Below are positions 1 to 8,664 of a DNA stretch of 64,000 nt, in pieces; position 1 is the first letter of the stretch; the number at the start of each line of letters is the position of its first letter. The stretch covers positions 91,005 to 155,004 of the forward strand of contig NT_187151.1 in assembly GCF_000265205.3 (NCBI RefSeq), written 5' to 3'. Source of the DNA: Sinorhizobium fredii USDA 257. Its GTDB lineage: Bacteria; Pseudomonadota; Alphaproteobacteria; Rhizobiales; Rhizobiaceae. A model generated the notes under the pieces. The model was not told the origin of the DNA. It saw nothing but the letters and a program-made list of their open reading frames with translations, and searched no databases. Both the position numbers and the translations under genes were made by a program.

Positions 1-1
1 C

Positions 2-679
2 AAGGGGCGGGTCGAGCGCGCCAACCAGACGCTGCAGGATCGTCTCGTCAAGGAACTGCGGCTGCGCGGCATCGACACGATCGCGGCGGCCAATGCCTAT
101 GCGCCGGAGTTCATGGCCGACTTCAATCGTCGCTTTGGCAAGGCGCCGCGCAATCCGAAGGACATGCATCGGCCGTTTGCCGCGCATGAGAACCTCGATG
201 GCGCGATGTGCCGCAAGGAGATCCGCAAGCTGTCGCAGTCGCTGACGCTGCGCTATGACAAGGTGATGTTCATTCTCGATCCGACAGATCGTGCAGCGGC
301 GCTGGCCGGTAAGAAGGTCATCGTTTGCGACTATCCCGACGGACGCCTCGAGATCACAGACGGGGAAGCCACCCTGCCCTACAGGACGTTCGACACGCTG
401 CGCTCGGTGCACCGCTGCGAGGTGGTTGAGAACAAGCGCCTTGACGACATGCTTTCGATCGTGGCCGAGATGCAGGCCGGACGACAGCAACAGCGCAGCA
501 ACGGCGGGCCGCGCCGCACCGGCCAGACGGACCATATGTTCGGCATTCGCGACGGCAGCCAGAGCAACGGCTACCAAAAGCGCGGCACGAAGCCTGGCCG
601 CAAGACGGATTTTACCAAGGATCCGGTGGTCATCGCCCGACGCCAGCAAGCCCTTGCGCAGCTGAAAGCGGCGGAGTGA
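2..679 (+). pseudogene. ISNCY-type transposase, C-terminal fragment
   Basis: The frame is open from the first bases of the window (KGRVERANQTLQDRLVKELR...) and ends at 679, so only the C-terminal part of a DDE transposase is visible, cut by the window edge. The motif GRVERANQTLQDR is the catalytic-glutamate region of ISNCY/IS1202-like transposases. Bases 1-62 recur with two mismatches at 2855-2916, in the N-terminal fragment of the same family downstream, so two partial copies lie here in the same orientation. Whether this copy is whole upstream cannot be seen. The family call is from memory of the motif pattern. Confidence 0.75.
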
Positions 680-833
680 TCGGGATGTCCAAGCTAAAGT
701 TTATCTTGCAGCTGGAGCCATCCGCCGCCGACCGGGCTATGCAACCCTGACCAGCTCCACCCGGTCGGCGGCTTGCGCCTTCGTACTTGGTAAATATAGC
801 AACTTGCAAACGCAGTACTAAGGAATAAGATGG

Positions 834-873
834 TGTCGCATTTCTAAGTTGACTACTTTGTCTCATCTTTAAA
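834..873. repeat. Right terminal inverted repeat of ISNCY-type element
   Basis: This stretch is an imperfect inverted match of 2021-2059. Each end contains two copies of a 15-base motif close to TTTAGAGATGCGACA or its complement. It probably marks the right end of the element whose transposase C-terminus lies at 2-679. The stretch 680-833 between them has no recognisable gene. Confidence 0.55.
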
Positions 874-913
874 TAGCTGTGACATGATATGTAGCGGGGG
901 TGGGTTCAAGGAT

Positions 914-2000
914 GAAGTGCGACTTGCGATAGATACCAATGGGTTATCACTCGCAAGGAATGCTCATGAGACGCACCTACTCCCAGATCGATATGGATGA
1001 ACGTCGCAGGATCGCTCGCTGGCGAGCGGCCGGCCTCAGCGCCACGGTCATCGCCGAGAAGCTCGGACGGCATCGTTCGACGATTTTCCGCGAGCTCAAG
1101 CGCAATGCGTTTGAGGATGCGCAGATGCCGGATCTCAGCGGCTACTATTGCGTGACCGCCAACGAGATGGCACGTGAACGCAGAGCCAAGCTGCGCAAGC
1201 TCGCCCGCTTCGTCCATGTGCGCCAATCGGTGGTCGAGCGCATCATGCATGGCTGGTCGCCACAGCAGATCGCCGGCCGCATGCGGCTGGAGCGCCATCC
1301 GATTTGCGTCAGTTATGAGACGATCTACAAGTTCGCCTATTCCGCAGACGGCCAGGCCATCAAGCTGTGGCGGCACCTGCCGGAGCGTCGTGCGAGACGC
1401 AGACCGCGGCATGCCCGACGGCGTCACGGTCGCCGCTTCAGCCCGGAACTCAACATTCTTCACCGTCCTGATACTGTCGCCGAACGCAAACAGTTCGGGC
1501 ATTGGGAGTGCGATCTCATTCAGTTTCGCAAGAAGTTCGGCAAGGCCAACGTGACGTCACTGGTGGAGCGGGTCAGCCGCTTTGCTGTCTTCCTGCGCAA
1601 CAACGACCGGCAATCCAAGCCGATCATGGACGGGCTGATTGAGGTGCTCCAACCCCTGCCCCACGCTGCTCGACGCTCGATCACCTTCGACCGTGGCACT
1701 GAGTTCAGCGAATGGCCCTATCTGCAGGCTGGCATCGGAACGCAGACATGGTTCTGTGACCCGCAGTCGCCCTGGCAGAAAGGCACGGTCGAGAACACCA
1801 ATGGCCGGGTTCGCAAATGGCTTTCGAGAGAGGTCGATCCCCTGTCGATCAGCGACGGCGAGCTCAGGGACATCTGCGACCGGCTCAACTCGACACCGCG
1901 GAAATGCTTAGGCTACCGAACGCCCGCGGAAGTCTTCCGCAAGAAACTGCTCGCGCAAATACGACGTGTCGGGTAGCGTCACACGCGCAAGTCGCAGTTC
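914..2000 (+). mobile_element. IS30-family insertion sequence
   Basis: A complete-looking IS30 element. The inverted repeats GAAGTGCGACTTGCG (914-928) and its complement (1986-2000) match at 14 of 15 positions and bracket one full-length transposase gene. It sits exactly between the right end of one ISNCY-type copy (873) and the left end of another (2021). The true outer ends may extend a few bases beyond the repeat core, and I could not define a target duplication. Confidence 0.8.
966..1976 (+). CDS. IS30-family transposase
   Basis: A 336-residue transposase starting MRRTYSQIDMDERRRIARW. The N-terminus has the IS30 helix-turn-helix (AEKLGRHRSTIFRELKRN), followed by the DDE integrase core with WECDLIQF (first Asp), FDRGTEFSEW (second Asp) and WQKGTVENTNGRVRKW (Glu). 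Length is normal for IS30. An in-frame ATG at 939 is possible, but the family N-terminus fits the one at 966. No frameshift or stop is seen, so the element may still be mobile. Confidence 0.88.
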   Translation: MRRTYSQIDMDERRRIARWRAAGLSATVIAEKLGRHRSTIFRELKRNAFEDAQMPDLSGYYCVTANEMARERRAKLRKLARFVHVRQSVVERIMHGWSPQQIAGRMRLERHPICVSYETIYKFAYSADGQAIKLWRHLPERRARRRPRHARRRHGRRFSPELNILHRPDTVAERKQFGHWECDLIQFRKKFGKANVTSLVERVSRFAVFLRNNDRQSKPIMDGLIEVLQPLPHAARRSITFDRGTEFSEWPYLQAGIGTQTWFCDPQSPWQKGTVENTNGRVRKWLSREVDPLSISDGELRDICDRLNSTPRKCLGYRTPAEVFRKKLLAQIRRVG

Positions 2001-2020
2001 GGCATGAATTCACACGGCAG

Positions 2021-2059
2021 TTTAGAGATGCGACATATAGGCCAGTTAGAGATGCGACA
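2021..2059. repeat. Left terminal inverted repeat of second ISNCY-type copy
   Basis: Contains two tandem copies of the motif TTAGAGATGCGACA separated by about 10 bases. It is the inverted counterpart of 834-873. It lies about 100 bases before the transposase N-terminal fragment at 2155, as expected for the left end of such an element. Confidence 0.55.
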
Positions 2060-2154
2060 GTCGTCGCCTCTTGGGATGCTGGTCAAACGTCAGCGTTTGG
2101 AAGGAAGACTGGCGACGTGAAGTGTGGCTGAGCCCAACAGCGTTCGGAGTCGTC

Positions 2155-2916
2155 ATGTCTTGTTTGATCGTCATGTCGCAGAAAGAATTGCATCGCCTTG
2201 AACTCATTCAGCGGATTCGCGGTGGCAGCCTGAGTGTCGTCGAGGCGGCCGAGTTGCTTCGTCTTAGCCGCAGTCAGGTCCACCGGCTATTGCAGGCCTA
2301 TGACCTGGCCGGCGCCGACGGACTGGTCTCGAAGAAGCGCGGCCGTCCGAGCAACCGACGTCACAGCGAGGATTTCCGCAACCTGGTGCTCGACCTAGTG
2401 CGTGAGCATTATGTCGATTTCGGTCCGACCTTGGCGGCCGAGAAGTTGATCGAACGCCACCGGATAGCCGTCAGCAAGGAGACGCTGCGCCAATGGATGA
2501 TGGAAGCCGGCATCTGGGTGTCGCGCCGCGAACGCAAGAAGCGGGTTTTCCAACCGCGCGGCCGACGCGATTGTTTCGGCGAACTGGTCCAGATCGATGG
2601 CTCGCATCATTGGTGGTTCGAGAGCCGCGGTCCCAAATGCGCCCTACTCGTCTACATTGACGATGCCACCGGCAAGCTGTTGCATTTGCGCTTTGCGACT
2701 TCAGAGAACACCTTCGACTATCTGCATGCGACGAAGGCCTATTTGCAGCAATGGGGCAAGCCGATTGCGTTTTACAGCGACAAGCATGGCGTTTTCCGCA
2801 GCACGGCGCTTTATGAGCTGAACATGACATCATCTGCGCCAACACCCCGCAGGCCAAGGGGCGCGTCGAGCGCGCCAACCAGACGCTGCAGGATCGGCTC
2901 GTCAAGGAACTGCGGC
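2155..2916 (+). pseudogene. ISNCY-type transposase, N-terminal fragment (frameshifted, truncated)
   Basis: The N-terminal two thirds of the same transposase type as at 2-679: an HTH (VVEAAELLRLSRSQVHRLL), then GELVQIDGSHHWWFE and LLVYIDDATGKLL of the DDE core. The frame is lost near 2825 (after ALYELN): the next conserved block, GRVERANQTLQD, is in another frame. Homology stops at 2916, where unrelated sequence begins. The start is ATG 2155 or 2173. It has lost the C-terminus that the first copy retains and is certainly inactive. Confidence 0.8.
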
Positions 2917-2948
2917 AGAGTCCGAAGGGGAAGTCGTGACCCATCCAG

Positions 2949-3350
2949 TCATTCGTTCGACCAGTCACTCAGCCTCTGGAATCCGCCTGCAAATATGTTC
3001 CCGTTACGAACTCGTGCGGTCAGCGCCGAGCTTTCAATCCAGGCCTGGATTTCGGTTGTCAGCGGGCCGAGAAAGATGACTTCCGCCAATGTCGCCGCCG
3101 CATGCAACGCGGTCATTTCGGGCCAGCTCATGGCGATGTCGTGGTGCCCGATCCAAGCGTCAGGATTTTTGTAGTCGATGACGCCGCGCGCTGTCCTCTC
3201 CGATGCGTTCACGAAGAACCTGTAGGACAGGACTCCCGGATGACCTTCGGCTTCGACCCGCCTTGCCAGCGCGCCTACCGCAATCTCGAAGTCTTCCGGC
3301 GTCTTCTTCAGCTCGTATAGATTCAGGACGGTGAGGCGGTTGTCGATCAT
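2949..3350 (-). CDS. Hypothetical protein, possible ABM-fold monooxygenase-like
   Basis: A 133-residue protein starting MIDNRLTVLNLYELKKTPED. The ATG at 3350 is preceded by GAGG at 7 bases, which favours it over upstream in-frame starts. The pattern (short protein, Tyr/Phe-rich strand 'GVLSYRFFVN', later 'RGVIDYKNPDAWIGHHD') resembles antibiotic-biosynthesis-monooxygenase/quinol-monooxygenase-like dimeric barrels, but no catalytic signature is decisive and I do not assign a reaction. There is no signal peptide or membrane segment. It ends only about 30 bases from the truncated ISNCY fragment, so its C-terminus may have been altered by that event. Confidence 0.5.
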   Translation of the reverse strand: MIDNRLTVLNLYELKKTPEDFEIAVGALARRVEAEGHPGVLSYRFFVNASERTARGVIDYKNPDAWIGHHDIAMSWPEMTALHAAATLAEVIFLGPLTTEIQAWIESSALTARVRNGNIFAGGFQRLSDWSNE

Positions 3351-3680
3351 GATTGAACCTCGGTCCGAAACAGCATCTCTTTGCATAACCCGCCCCAGCA
3401 CTCCCCAGGTCGGCACGGGACCAATGTAGCAGGCACCCCATACCATCGACAGGCCGTTTCCTCGCAGTCATCGAAGTCAGCATAGTACGCTGGTTGCTCG
3501 TTCTAATGGCGAACGCGAACGGAAAATCCTACCCAGAGCGGTCTTCCACGACGGGTATCAACCGTCAGGTTTTCACCACTAGGTCCGTGACGCAGAATGC
3601 AATAGCTTGCAGCAACGGGGCGAAGTCTTCATCGAAAGGACAGTTGATGAAGACAGACCGCTCAAACGAAGGCGGCTCAC

Positions 3681-3899
3681 TCATCCTTTGGGCGGAATCG
3701 GATCGTTGCCATACGAGTTGCGCTCGCGAATACGCCCATCTCGACCATGAATATAGAGTTCAGTCTTCTGCGCAATCTTAGTGGCGGCGGCAATCGCTTC
3801 AGCCTGGGTTTGGTGAGTGCTTGTAGCTCGCGCAGAACCCGCCTTCTTAACGCTCCAACCATCCGCGCTTGGAACGACGTGCTGCCCCTTCTTCGACAT
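3681..3899 (-). CDS. DUF2188-domain small protein
   Basis: About 72 residues: MSKKGQHVVPSADGWSVKKA, then an Ala-rich helix (TQAEAIAAATKIAQ) and a C-terminal LYIHGRDGRIRERNSYGNDP. The HVVP..GW.V......A......T..EA...A..IA....E..IHG.DG.IR....YG.D pattern is that of the DUF2188 family, small proteins common in proteobacteria with no established function. A strong GGAGG lies 10 bases before the ATG at 3899 and 4 bases before a TTG at 3905; I prefer the ATG. The gene is isolated between mobile elements. Confidence 0.75.
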   Translation of the reverse strand: MSKKGQHVVPSADGWSVKKAGSARATSTHQTQAEAIAAATKIAQKTELYIHGRDGRIRERNSYGNDPIPPKG

Positions 3900-4100
3900 G
3901 CTCAAGGTACCTCCTGAACGAGATATAATCGCTTTTCGGGTATTCCGCTAGCTTGCAAACGCTGGCTTGGTGCGGACACTGAGATCCAAAGGTCGGCTGC
4001 AGACAGAAGCGCTGTTGCGACGCATTTAAACCGATGCTCGCGTCCATCTAATGCATGTGAGTCACAGAGCTCTTTTGCAACGTTGAGATGTGTTTCGGCA

Positions 4101-5769
4101 TGCAAATTTGGCTCTGACTCACTTTTGATGAAATCAAGTGCTGGCTGATGTTGGTTTCACATAAGGAATCAGCACCATGGGTTATTCGCTGCGACCGTCG
4201 ACGCTCCTCGCGGCTTTGTAGTCGACAATACAGCCGTTGATGACGAGGTTATGTTGATCGCGGTTCGGCCGGCGAGTAGAACAAGCCTTTGCCCGATCTG
4301 CGGAACAAGGTCGGAGCGAATCCACAGTCGATATCAACGACGCTTGGCTGACCTGCCCTTGGTGGGAAAGCCCGTTCGGCTTGTCATTGAAGCGCGACGG
4401 TTCCACTGCGACGCAGTGTTGTGCGGCCGGCGAATCTTCGCCGAGCGCTTCGACGGGGACGTTCTCGCGCCTTCAGCGCGGCGAACTGCGAGGCTCGACC
4501 ACATCGTCCATCATCTCGGGCTTGCACTGGGTGGCAGGCCAGCGGCCGCCTTTGCCAAGCGGCTGATGTTGCCGGTAAGCAATGATACGCTGCTGCGCGT
4601 CGTGCGGCGGCGCGGCAGTCCGCGCTTTGTCCCGCCGATCGTGATCGGGATCGATGATTGGGCGTGGCGACGTAACCAACGCTATGGGACCATCATTTGC
4701 GATCTGGAACGGCGCAAAACCATTGCTCTCCTGCCAGATCGGGAGCCGTCGACGGCCCAGGCTTGGCTCTCGGACCAACCTCAGATCAGCATCGTCGCCC
4801 GCGACCGCGGCGGTGGTTACGCGACGGCTGCAGCCAAGGCATTGCCACAGGCGACCCAGGTCGCTGACCGCTGGCACTTGATGGAGAATGCCAGCCGGGC
4901 ATTCGTCGATGCGGTGCGCAAATCCATGCGCCAGATCCGAACCGCGATCGGAGCCGCCACGATCAATCCCGAGCTGCTGACTGCCGCCGAGCGCATCCAG
5001 TACGAGGGATATCTTCGCCGCGAAGACACCAACGCCGCCATTCTCGACCTGGCCAAGTCGGGAGCCGCAATCAAGGAGATTATGCGCCGGACCGGATACA
5101 GTCGCGGCCTGGTCCGACGCGTGCTGCGTGGTCAACGTTCGGATGTCTTCCGCGTCCGCGAGAACTCGCTCGAACTCTATCTGCCATGGCTTGACGCTCA
5201 GTGGTCGGCCGGACACCGGAATGGAACGGAGCTATGGCGGCAACTCAAGAGCCAAGGGTTCCGTGGCTGCCTTCGAGTTGTCACCGAGTGGGCCACACGC
5301 CGTCGAAAAGCAGAAAAGGTCGATGACGGTGCCTTGAGCCGAGCGCCCTCGGCCAGGACCATTGCGCGTCTTATGACCATCGGTCGCGACGACCTCTCCA
5401 AATCTGAGACCGTGACGGTCGCGGCGATAGAGAGCGGTGTACCGTTGCTCGTCGAGGCGCGGGAAGCCATCGCCGCCTTCCAGGCGATGATCCGCAAGAA
5501 ATCCCTCGCTGATCTCGATCCATGGTTGGAGAAAACCCGAACGGGTTTAGTAGCCTCCTTCGCCAACGGCATCGTCAAAGACCGTGCAGCCGTCAGCGCC
5601 GCGCTAACTTCGCCGTGGTCGAACGGCCAGACGGAGGGGCAAATCACCAAGCTCAAGCTCGTGAAGCGTCAGATGTATGGTCGCGGAAAGATTGACCTCC
5701 TCCAAGCCCGCGTCATTGGCGCGGGATAAAATCCGTCACCACCAAAACTGCGTCAGAGCCAATTTTGCA
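4101..5769 (+). mobile_element. ISL3-family insertion sequence
   Basis: The ends are marked by an 18-base inverted repeat with one mismatch: TGCAAATTTGGCTCTGAC at 4101-4118 and its complement at 5752-5769. It encloses a single ISL3-type transposase frame that fills the element. The element may start at the GGCTCTGAC core, the outer bases then being flank. No clear direct target duplication was found. Confidence 0.75.
4177..5729 (+). pseudogene. ISL3-family transposase with early frameshift
   Basis: The family-typical start (ATG 4177, MGYSLRPSTLLAAL) runs into a stop at 4219. Restoring one base near 4218 joins it to VVDNTAVDDEVMLIAVRP and the remaining long frame (4251-5729, 492 codons). That frame shows the zinc-ribbon CPICGTRSERIHSRYQRRLADLP, the DDE region (GIDDWAWRRNQRYGTIICDLE, VARDRGGGYA, QVADRWHLMENAS) and the conserved end WSNGQTEGQITKLKLVKRQMYGRGK. 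The element is therefore disabled unless translation restarts at ATG 4251, which would lose about 25 residues. Confidence 0.8.
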
Positions 5770-5862
5770 CGCCGATTGACAAGCGCTCGACGCCAACTGT
5801 GCTAAGAACCGTCTTCCGCCACTTCCTGCTTTTGGACGGGTTCGGCAAGTGGGTAGCTTCCG

Positions 5863-6123
5863 TTAGTTCGACATTTTGTTCGGCCAGAGCCTTGCGAAAG
5901 GCTTTGGCCATGAATTTCGAGCGTGCGAAAACACTAATGGTTCTTTCCCTTTCTGGGGCGTAATGGAGGTCAGTGCTCGCGTTTCTGACGAGCCGCCCAC
6001 AAGGGTCAAGCCATGAATTTGTGCATTCACCATTCCGGAGCGAGCGGCGGGCTTGATGGGCCGACTCGGATGGTAGCCAATTGCCGTTGAGGTCAACGAG
6101 GCACAGTCCGCTGTCGCGCCCAA
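5863..6123 (-). other. Weak open frames beside the ISL3 right end; no confident gene
   Basis: Overlapping minus-strand frames run from about 6235 into the ISL3 end. One contains KFMAKAFRKALAEQNVELT, which loosely resembles the N-terminal helix found in some small rhizobial proteins annotated as glyoxalase-related. The remainder shows no family signature. It could be a 5' relic of such a gene cut by the IS; I do not call it a gene. Confidence 0.2.
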
Positions 6124-6191
6124 AAAGAAGCGAAACTGTGATAGAAGTGTTCGTCAGGCCGGAGCAAAGGCCAACGAAGGGCAGCGCAGCA

Positions 6192-6449
6192 ATGCTGAAA
6201 ACCGATACCCGCCAAGCGAATTGGCGCCGTGCCAATCCAGGGAAGTATGATGCTCATCTCGCTGTGCAGCGCGCAGTGAATGCAGGCGAACTGGAGAAGC
6301 AAACGTGCGAAGTCTGCGGGATCGAAGCAGTCGATGCCCATCACGACCAATATGACGAGCCTTTGAAGGTACGGTGGTTATGCCGGCGGCATCACACACG
6401 ACTTCACCACTACGGCGAAGACATGTTTCCGATCAGGGATGCATTTTAG
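6192..6449 (+). CDS. Small zinc-ribbon / HNH-like protein
   Basis: An 85-residue protein: MLKTDTRQANWRRANPGKYD..., then CEVCG-x5-DAHHDQYDEPLKVRWLCRRHHTRLHHYG. The two Cys pairs/His residues (CxxC ... HH ... C..HH) form a plausible zinc site like that of degenerate HNH proteins and phage-type small HNH-like proteins. Catalytic activity is uncertain. An upstream in-frame start at 6081 exists, but the recognisable domain begins at 6192. It lies about 160 bases from a tRNA gene, a setting common for integrated DNA. Function unknown. Confidence 0.6.
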   Translation: MLKTDTRQANWRRANPGKYDAHLAVQRAVNAGELEKQTCEVCGIEAVDAHHDQYDEPLKVRWLCRRHHTRLHHYGEDMFPIRDAF

Positions 6450-6611
6450 TTGCCCTTTGGACTTGCCAGGCGGCAGACCTCGGGCTCCGTGGCTATCTCT
6501 GGGAGGTTTCGGTGTGACGGAGCATATGCTGCTTTCCAGGCAGCCCCGGTCGTCTATCGCGGGGCGACGCAGATGCTCGAGTGCCGCGGTATGAGGCGAC
6601 ACAAAAAAATT

Positions 6612-6687
6612 TGGTGGGCCCGGCAGGACTCGAACCTGCAACCAATCGGTTATGAGCCGACGGCTCTAACCATTGAGCTACAGGCCC
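6612..6687 (-). tRNA. tRNA with CAT anticodon (probably tRNA-Ile2; tRNA-Met possible)
   Basis: The reverse complement folds as a full cloverleaf: acceptor GGGCCTG/CGGGCCC (one T-G pair), D-arm GCTC...GAGC, anticodon stem GTCGG/CCGAT with loop CTCATAA, and T-arm GCAGG-TTCGAGT-CCTGC. It ends with an encoded CCA (6612-6614). The anticodon CAT can read AUG, or AUA when modified to lysidine; the GGGCC acceptor resembles rhizobial tRNA-Ile more than elongator tRNA-Met. It would be notable on a symbiosis replicon. Confidence 0.88.
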
Positions 6688-7062
6688 CTCCTCCAGACGG
6701 CTTACGGCAGCAGTGAGAGATTTGCAATATTTCAATCTACTCCCGACCGACGTTTGCGCTTGGGCGCTGCGGTCTGCAGCGCGACATATGTGGAACGACC
6801 CGCTTGGCAAGGGCATTTTTCAGCGATTCATCCCGCGGGAACGGTGCGGTCATATGTCCGGCCTATCAGCGCGGTTCTGTGGACCGCTGGCCTCGATGAA
6901 GTCCGCGAAACGAGTGACTGATCAACCAAACGCGCTCGAAGCGCAATGGCGCGCTGGCCTCTCTCGCCTCGGGATTTCGTCCCGTTGTGGAATCATCGCT
7001 TGTTTGTGCACCTTGCCACTGGCGGCTACCGTGCCGCGCAGTTCGTGATGTTCGTTGTCAGC
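6688..7062. other. Intergenic stretch, nothing recognised
   Basis: Short open frames on the plus strand have no start signal or family motif. The stretch lies between the tRNA gene and the IS110 relic. Confidence 0.4.
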
Positions 7063-7203
7063 TTATGAGCTGGCCGCACTGCTCTCGAGACCGCGATATG
7101 TTCCGCCCTTGGTCAGGAGCGCCCAGATGATCCGCGCCATTTTGTTGGCGAGCGCGATCGCAACGACCTTGAAAGGCCGTCGCGCTAACAGTGCGACTAG
7201 CCA
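7063..7203 (-). pseudogene. IS110-family transposase, C-terminal relic
   Basis: In the frame ending at the TAA at 7063-7065 one reads [20 protein letters not shown], then [19 protein letters not shown], which is the typical C-terminal block of IS110-family transposases. The fragment begins abruptly at about 7203, where it abuts the truncated IS3 transposase, so one element was broken by the other. Confidence 0.7.
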
Positions 7204-8157
7204 CATTCAAGAACTCGTCTCGCAGCCGCCCATTGAAGCTTTCGATGAAGGCGTTCTGGATCGGCTTGCCAGGCGCGATGTAGTGCCAATCCACCTTGCC
7301 CCGGTCCGTCCATTGCAGGATCGCGTTGCTGGTGAATTCGCTGCCGTTGTCGCTGACGATCATCCTGGGCTTGCCGCGTGCCTGGATGATCCGGTCCAGC
7401 TCACGGGCAACCCGCAGGCCGGACAGCGAAGTATCGGCGATGAGGCCCAAGCATTCTCTGGTGCAATCGTCGACGACCGTCAGAATCCGGAACCTGCGTC
7501 CATCGGTGAGTTGATCCGACACGAAGTCCAGCGACCCAACGATCATTGGCAGTCATCGGGATCAGCATCGGCGCTCGGGTGCCAATCGCTCGCTTACGGC
7601 CGCCGCGCTTGCGCACCGTCAGCTTCTCCTCCCGATAGAGCCGGAAGAGCTTTTTGTGGTTCACTAGGTGTCCCTCACGTCTGAGCAGCACATGAATGCG
7701 TCGATAGCCGAAGCGGCGGCGTTCATGTGCCAGCGCCTTCATTCGCTCGCGAAGGCCATGATCGTCGCTGCGCCTGGTTTCATAACGGATCGTCATTCGG
7801 CAAAAGCCGATGGCTTTACACGCCCGCCGTTCGCTCATCCCATGTTGGCTCATCAGATGCGCGACAGCACTCCGCTTGGCTGCGGGCGTCACCACTTCTT
7901 TCCCAAAAGGTCTTTCAGAGCAGCATTGTCGAGCATCGCATCCGCCAGAAGCCGCTTCAGCTTCGCGTTCTCGTCCTCCAGCGTCTTCAGCCGCTTGGCT
8001 TCGGACACGTCCATGCCGCCGAATTTGGCCTTCCATTTTATAGATTGCTCGCATCGCTGACGCCGTGCTTGCGGCAAAGCTCCGAGACCGGCGTGCCCGC
8101 CTCGTGCTCCTTCAGAATCCCGATGATCTGTTCGTCTGTGAAACGGTTGCGCTTCAT
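7204..8157 (-). pseudogene. IS3-family transposase (orfA-orfB), frameshifted and 3'-truncated
   Basis: OrfA starts at 8157 (MKRNRFTDEQIIGILKEHEA). It loses its frame near 8036-8046, where two extra A residues precede KWKAKFGGMDVSEAKRLK. The leucine-zipper part follows, then orfB (SQHGMSERRACKAIGFCRMT, RFGYRRIHVLLRREG). A second shift near 7545 precedes [20 protein letters not shown] and the DDE motifs ([25 protein letters not shown]). After DEFLN the sequence switches to an IS110 relic, so the C-terminal ~60 residues are gone. The element belongs to the IS407-like group of IS3. Confidence 0.8.
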
Positions 8158-8465
8158 TCTCTGGTCCTCTCAATGGGCCAGAGCTTACTTCAAAATGGAT
8201 TATTTCAACGGGGCAAGGTCAACCACGTTAGCACGTTGATGCTGTGGTAGCGGGTCGTTCCACCTCATCAACCAAGATGAGACAGTCAGGCACCATGACG
8301 CTATGTCATCAATGCGGCTGGTGGCAAAGGCCGTGGCGGCTGCAGCGCGACGCGCTGTTCATTGACAGATCCGCATAGCGCACGATTGGGATGCGGCGCA
8401 GGAGACTTCCCGCTCGATCAGATTCCGAGCGAAGTTGGTATTACGGTAGCAAGCGCCATGCCTAA

Positions 8466-8600
8466 CTATCGGCAGGTGGTCAGGCGGGCTTCACGCCGAA
8501 GCTTGCCGCCACTCTCAGTCCCCACACCGGGCATATCCGCCGTTTGGGAAAATATGCACTCGACATGGACGACCAGCCAGCGCCGCTCGTGCCAAAATGA
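8466..8600 (+). pseudogene. Tn3-family transposase, C-terminal relic
   Basis: The frame before the stop at 8598-8600 reads GFTPKLAATLSPHTGHIRRL-GKYALDMDDQPAPL. The LSP-x-x-x-x-HI-x-R-x-G-x-Y sequence is the conserved tail of Tn3-family transposases. The frame is closed by a stop at 8463-8465, so only about 44 residues remain. No Tn3 terminal repeat was identified. The call rests on this motif alone. Confidence 0.5.
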
Positions 8601-8664
8601 TTGCCGTTCGAATTGCCCGCGTGAATTTTACCCAAATGGGCGATATCCATTACTGCCAGGCCTT

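Noticed and set aside
6450..6716. Plus-strand open frame covering the tRNA
   Set aside because: It reads through the complement of a clear tRNA gene and has no coding signature.
8582..8597. GG-N10-GC match on the minus strand (TGGCACGAGCGGCGCT)
   Set aside because: It lies inside a Tn3 relic, has a poor -12 half and no gene in position to use it.
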